In this document: in pieces, positions 21,228 through 22,884 of the stretch | How positions within the stretch are numbered: the first letter of the stretch is position 1 | Layout: every line of letters starts with the position of its first letter | Translations under genes and position numbers: made by a program | Assembly: GCA_015231995.1 (NCBI GenBank) | Contig: JADGAO010000022.1 | Span: forward strand, 1-22,884 | Length of the DNA: 22,884 nt | Source of the DNA: Nitrospinota bacterium | GTDB lineage: Bacteria; Nitrospinota_A; UBA7883; JACRLM01 | Reading direction: 5' to 3' | The notes under the pieces: model-generated | The model's input: the letters and a program-made list of their open reading frames with translations, nothing else | What the model was told of the DNA's origin: nothing | The model's database searches: none

Positions 21228-22884
21228 CTATTGCCTGAGGACGGTTATATATTTGCGCCCGTCCCTGCCGACGATCATCGCAACGCCGCTCCGGAGGTCG
21301 GCGGAGGTGATGGCCGCGTTAAGCGCCTCCGGGGTGTTGACCGGAGCCTGGTTCATCGCCACGATCAAATCGTTCACCTGCACCCCGGCCAGGGCCGCGA
21401 TGGAGTTGGGATCAAGGTCTTTTACCAACGCCCCCTGGGACACGGCTCCCGCCCCGGTCGCGCCCATCGTCCCGGCGAGCGGATCAAGCTCCATCCCCGC
21501 CCATTCGAATTCTTTTGGAGGCGCCGGTTGGGCCGTGGCCCCGCCGACCGGAGCGGCCGGCTGAACTGGCGGCGGAAGCGTGGCGTATTGAACCGTATCC
21601 GGCGTTTGGCTCATCGCGCCGGGCAACGTCATGCTCAAATCCTGGCGCTGGCCGTTGCGGTAAACCGACAGGCGCACGCTCTTTCCGGCTCCATAGGCCG
21701 ACAGGACTTCCATAAGATGGGCCGGCGATTCGATCCGCTGGCCGTCAACCTTGAAAATAACGTCCCCCCGCAACAACCCGGCCCCGGCCGCCGAGGAAGC
21801 CAAAAACACCCTGGCTACGCAGGCCCCGGTTGAGACCGGGGATTGAAGCTGGGCTATAAGCGAGTTGTTGAGGTTTATCAGCTCCATCCCGCCCAGGTTG
21901 ATGTTGGACGGCGAAACGGCCCCGCCCGTCTGGGCCATGTTAAGGCCGACAGCCCCGCCGGGGCCTGCCGCAAACTGGCCGCTTGAAACGGCTCCGCCAG
22001 CCATCCCCTGCTGTTGCGAACCGGCCGGCAGTATCGAATGGCAATTGGCGCACAGCCCGCGGTTTTCATGGGGGCATACGGCGTTGGCCGGTATCGGAGG
22101 CGGCGGAACAATAGCCGCCACCCGCTTGCCGAACCTCGGCTTCACGTTAGGAACCGCGATGGTTTCGTTTATGAATTCCCTGGCGTCGTTTATCGGCACG
22201 GCGAACCCGACGCCGTTGAACGCGCCCGTCGTCGTATAAATGGCCGTGTTGACGCCGACCACGTAGCCGAACTCGTTAACCAGCGCGCCGCCGGAATTGC
22301 CCTGGTTTATCGCGGCGTCCGCCTGGATGAGGTTCTTGTGCGTGACGCCCTCGATCATCACCGACTTGCGCCTGCTGGAGACTATCCCCTGGCTTACGCT
22401 CTGCTCGAGGCCGAAAGGACTGCCGATGGCGATGACGGGATCGCCGACCTGAAGAAGGTTAGAATCGCCCAGAGGCGCGGGCCGGAGGGCCACGATGGGG
22501 TCTATCTTGAGCAGGGCCAGGTCGCGCGACTCGTCGAGCCGCAACACCTCGGCCGGGTAATTGGTCGAGCCGCCGGAAGCGAAGACCGTTACGAACACTT
22601 CGGTGGCCTTGTCCACCACATGGAAGTTCGTGAGTATATAACCGTCGGAGGTGACGATTATCCCGGAGCCGATGCTCTCTACGCCCACCCCGGAAAAGGG
22701 TGTGGCGAACTGCGCCCCGTTGTTTTGTTGCTGGCCTGGCGCGTTAAAACCCTGGCTCAACCCGGCGGATCCCGCAGAGGCCGGCGAATAGCTCCTGGTG
22801 GCGCTTATGTTCACCACGGACTGCTTGAGAAGAGCCGCCACATTGCGGAACGAACGGGCCGCCACCGGCACGGACACCGGCGCC
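21228..22884 (-). CDS. mamE: MamE, HtrA-like protease with magnetochrome and two PDZ domains (5' partial)
   Basis: At least 549 residues; the frame runs to the window edge, so the true start and the N-terminal anchor are missing. Counting from the GTG at 22877, the trypsin-like domain (about 12-240) has an intact triad: H86 in ILTNFHVVD, D119 in SRDLALLK and S195 in GNSGGALV. A magnetochrome follows a PPPPIP linker (PHENRGLCANCH; C276, C279, H280). Two PDZ domains follow, about 325-420 (FLASSAAGAGLLRGDVIFKV) and about 458-549 (DLDPNSIAALAGVQVNDLIV). MamE processes MamO, MamP and itself, and switches magnetosomes into crystal growth. Only one CxxCH is present, whereas Magnetospirillum MamE has two. 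It heads the visible operon, two bases before parA. Confidence 0.94.
   Translation of the reverse strand, partial: APVSVPVAARSFRNVAALLKQSVVNISATRSYSPASAGSAGLSQGFNAPGQQQNNGAQFATPFSGVGVESIGSGIIVTSDGYILTNFHVVDKATEVFVTVFASGGSTNYPAEVLRLDESRDLALLKIDPIVALRPAPLGDSNLLQVGDPVIAIGSPFGLEQSVSQGIVSSRRKSVMIEGVTHKNLIQADAAINQGNSGGALVNEFGYVVGVNTAIYTTTGAFNGVGFAVPINDAREFINETIAVPNVKPRFGKRVAAIVPPPPIPANAVCPHENRGLCANCHSILPAGSQQQGMAGGAVSSGQFAAGPGGAVGLNMAQTGGAVSPSNINLGGMELINLNNSLIAQLQSPVSTGACVARVFLASSAAGAGLLRGDVIFKVDGQRIESPAHLMEVLSAYGAGKSVRLSVYRNGQRQDLSMTLPGAMSQTPDTVQYATLPPPVQPAAPVGGATAQPAPPKEFEWAGMELDPLAGTMGATGAGAVSQGALVKDLDPNSIAALAGVQVNDLIVAMNQAPVNTPEALNAAITSADLRSGVAMIVGRDGRKYITVLRQ

Noticed and set aside
1..22884. 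CRISPR array, tRNA, rRNA, transposase or integrase genes
   Set aside because: No regularly spaced repeats of CRISPR type, no tRNA cloverleaf or rRNA-like stretch, and no transposase or integrase motifs were recognised on reading both strands by eye.

Overview
The window is most of a magnetosome gene cluster (magnetosome island) from a magnetotactic bacterium. The diagnostic genes are mamE, mamK, mamL, mamM, mamO, mamP, mamA, mamQ, mamR, mamB, probable mamS and mamT, and an Mms6/MamD-family crystal protein. MamD/Mms6-type and magnetochrome (CxxCH) proteins point to magnetite rather than greigite. The order E-(ParA)-(disordered protein)-K-L-x-M-O-P-A-Q-R-B matches the Magnetospirillum mamAB operon (E-J-K-L-M-N-O-P-A-Q-R-B-S-T) closely, so a common origin by descent or transfer is likely. 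The inserted genes (ParA, FeoB, DtxR-FeoA, Get3-like ATPase, vWA/PP2C/kinase) and the spacer repeats do not look like Magnetospirillum. I therefore cannot assign a phylum; an uncultivated non-alphaproteobacterial lineage is my guess.

Layout, read in the direction of transcription (nearly everything is on the minus strand, right to left): mamE (5' end cut by the window edge), parA-like, a disordered mamJ-position protein, mamK, mamL, a 67-residue membrane protein, mamM, mamO, mamP, mamA, mamQ, mamR, mamB (about 22.9-10.9 kb). Next come an iron module of feoB and a DtxR-type regulator carrying a FeoA domain (10.9-8.2 kb), a Get3/ArsA-like ATPase with a C-terminal HSP20-like domain, a 30-residue membrane peptide with a strong ribosome site, and a signalling triad of vWA/zinc-ribbon protein, PP2C phosphatase and protein kinase (6.8-4.0 kb). 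mamS-like and mamT follow. Many junctions are stop/start overlaps or gaps under 40 bp, so most of this is probably one or a few long transcripts.

At the left end, the Mms6/MamD-like gene lies on the plus strand, convergent with mamT, with a perfect 15-bp inverted repeat between them. A 570-bp spacer full of interspersed-repeat debris separates it from a TolC-type outer-membrane channel gene, which is followed by more degenerate tandem repeats. These repeats may mark one edge of the cluster.

How the genes fit together (known families plus inference): MamB/MamM and FeoB supply iron; MamE (intact protease), MamO (degenerate protease fused to a TauE-type transporter), MamP and MamT (haem proteins) control maturation and iron redox state; MamL/Q/A build and coat the vesicles; the Mms6/MamD-like protein binds the crystal; MamK with the mamJ-position protein, and perhaps ParA, positions the chain. 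The most unusual part is the block of Get3-like ATPase, membrane micropeptide and TerY-P-like vWA/phosphatase/kinase triad inside the mam genes, which suggests dedicated membrane-protein delivery and phosphorylation-based control of magnetosome formation.
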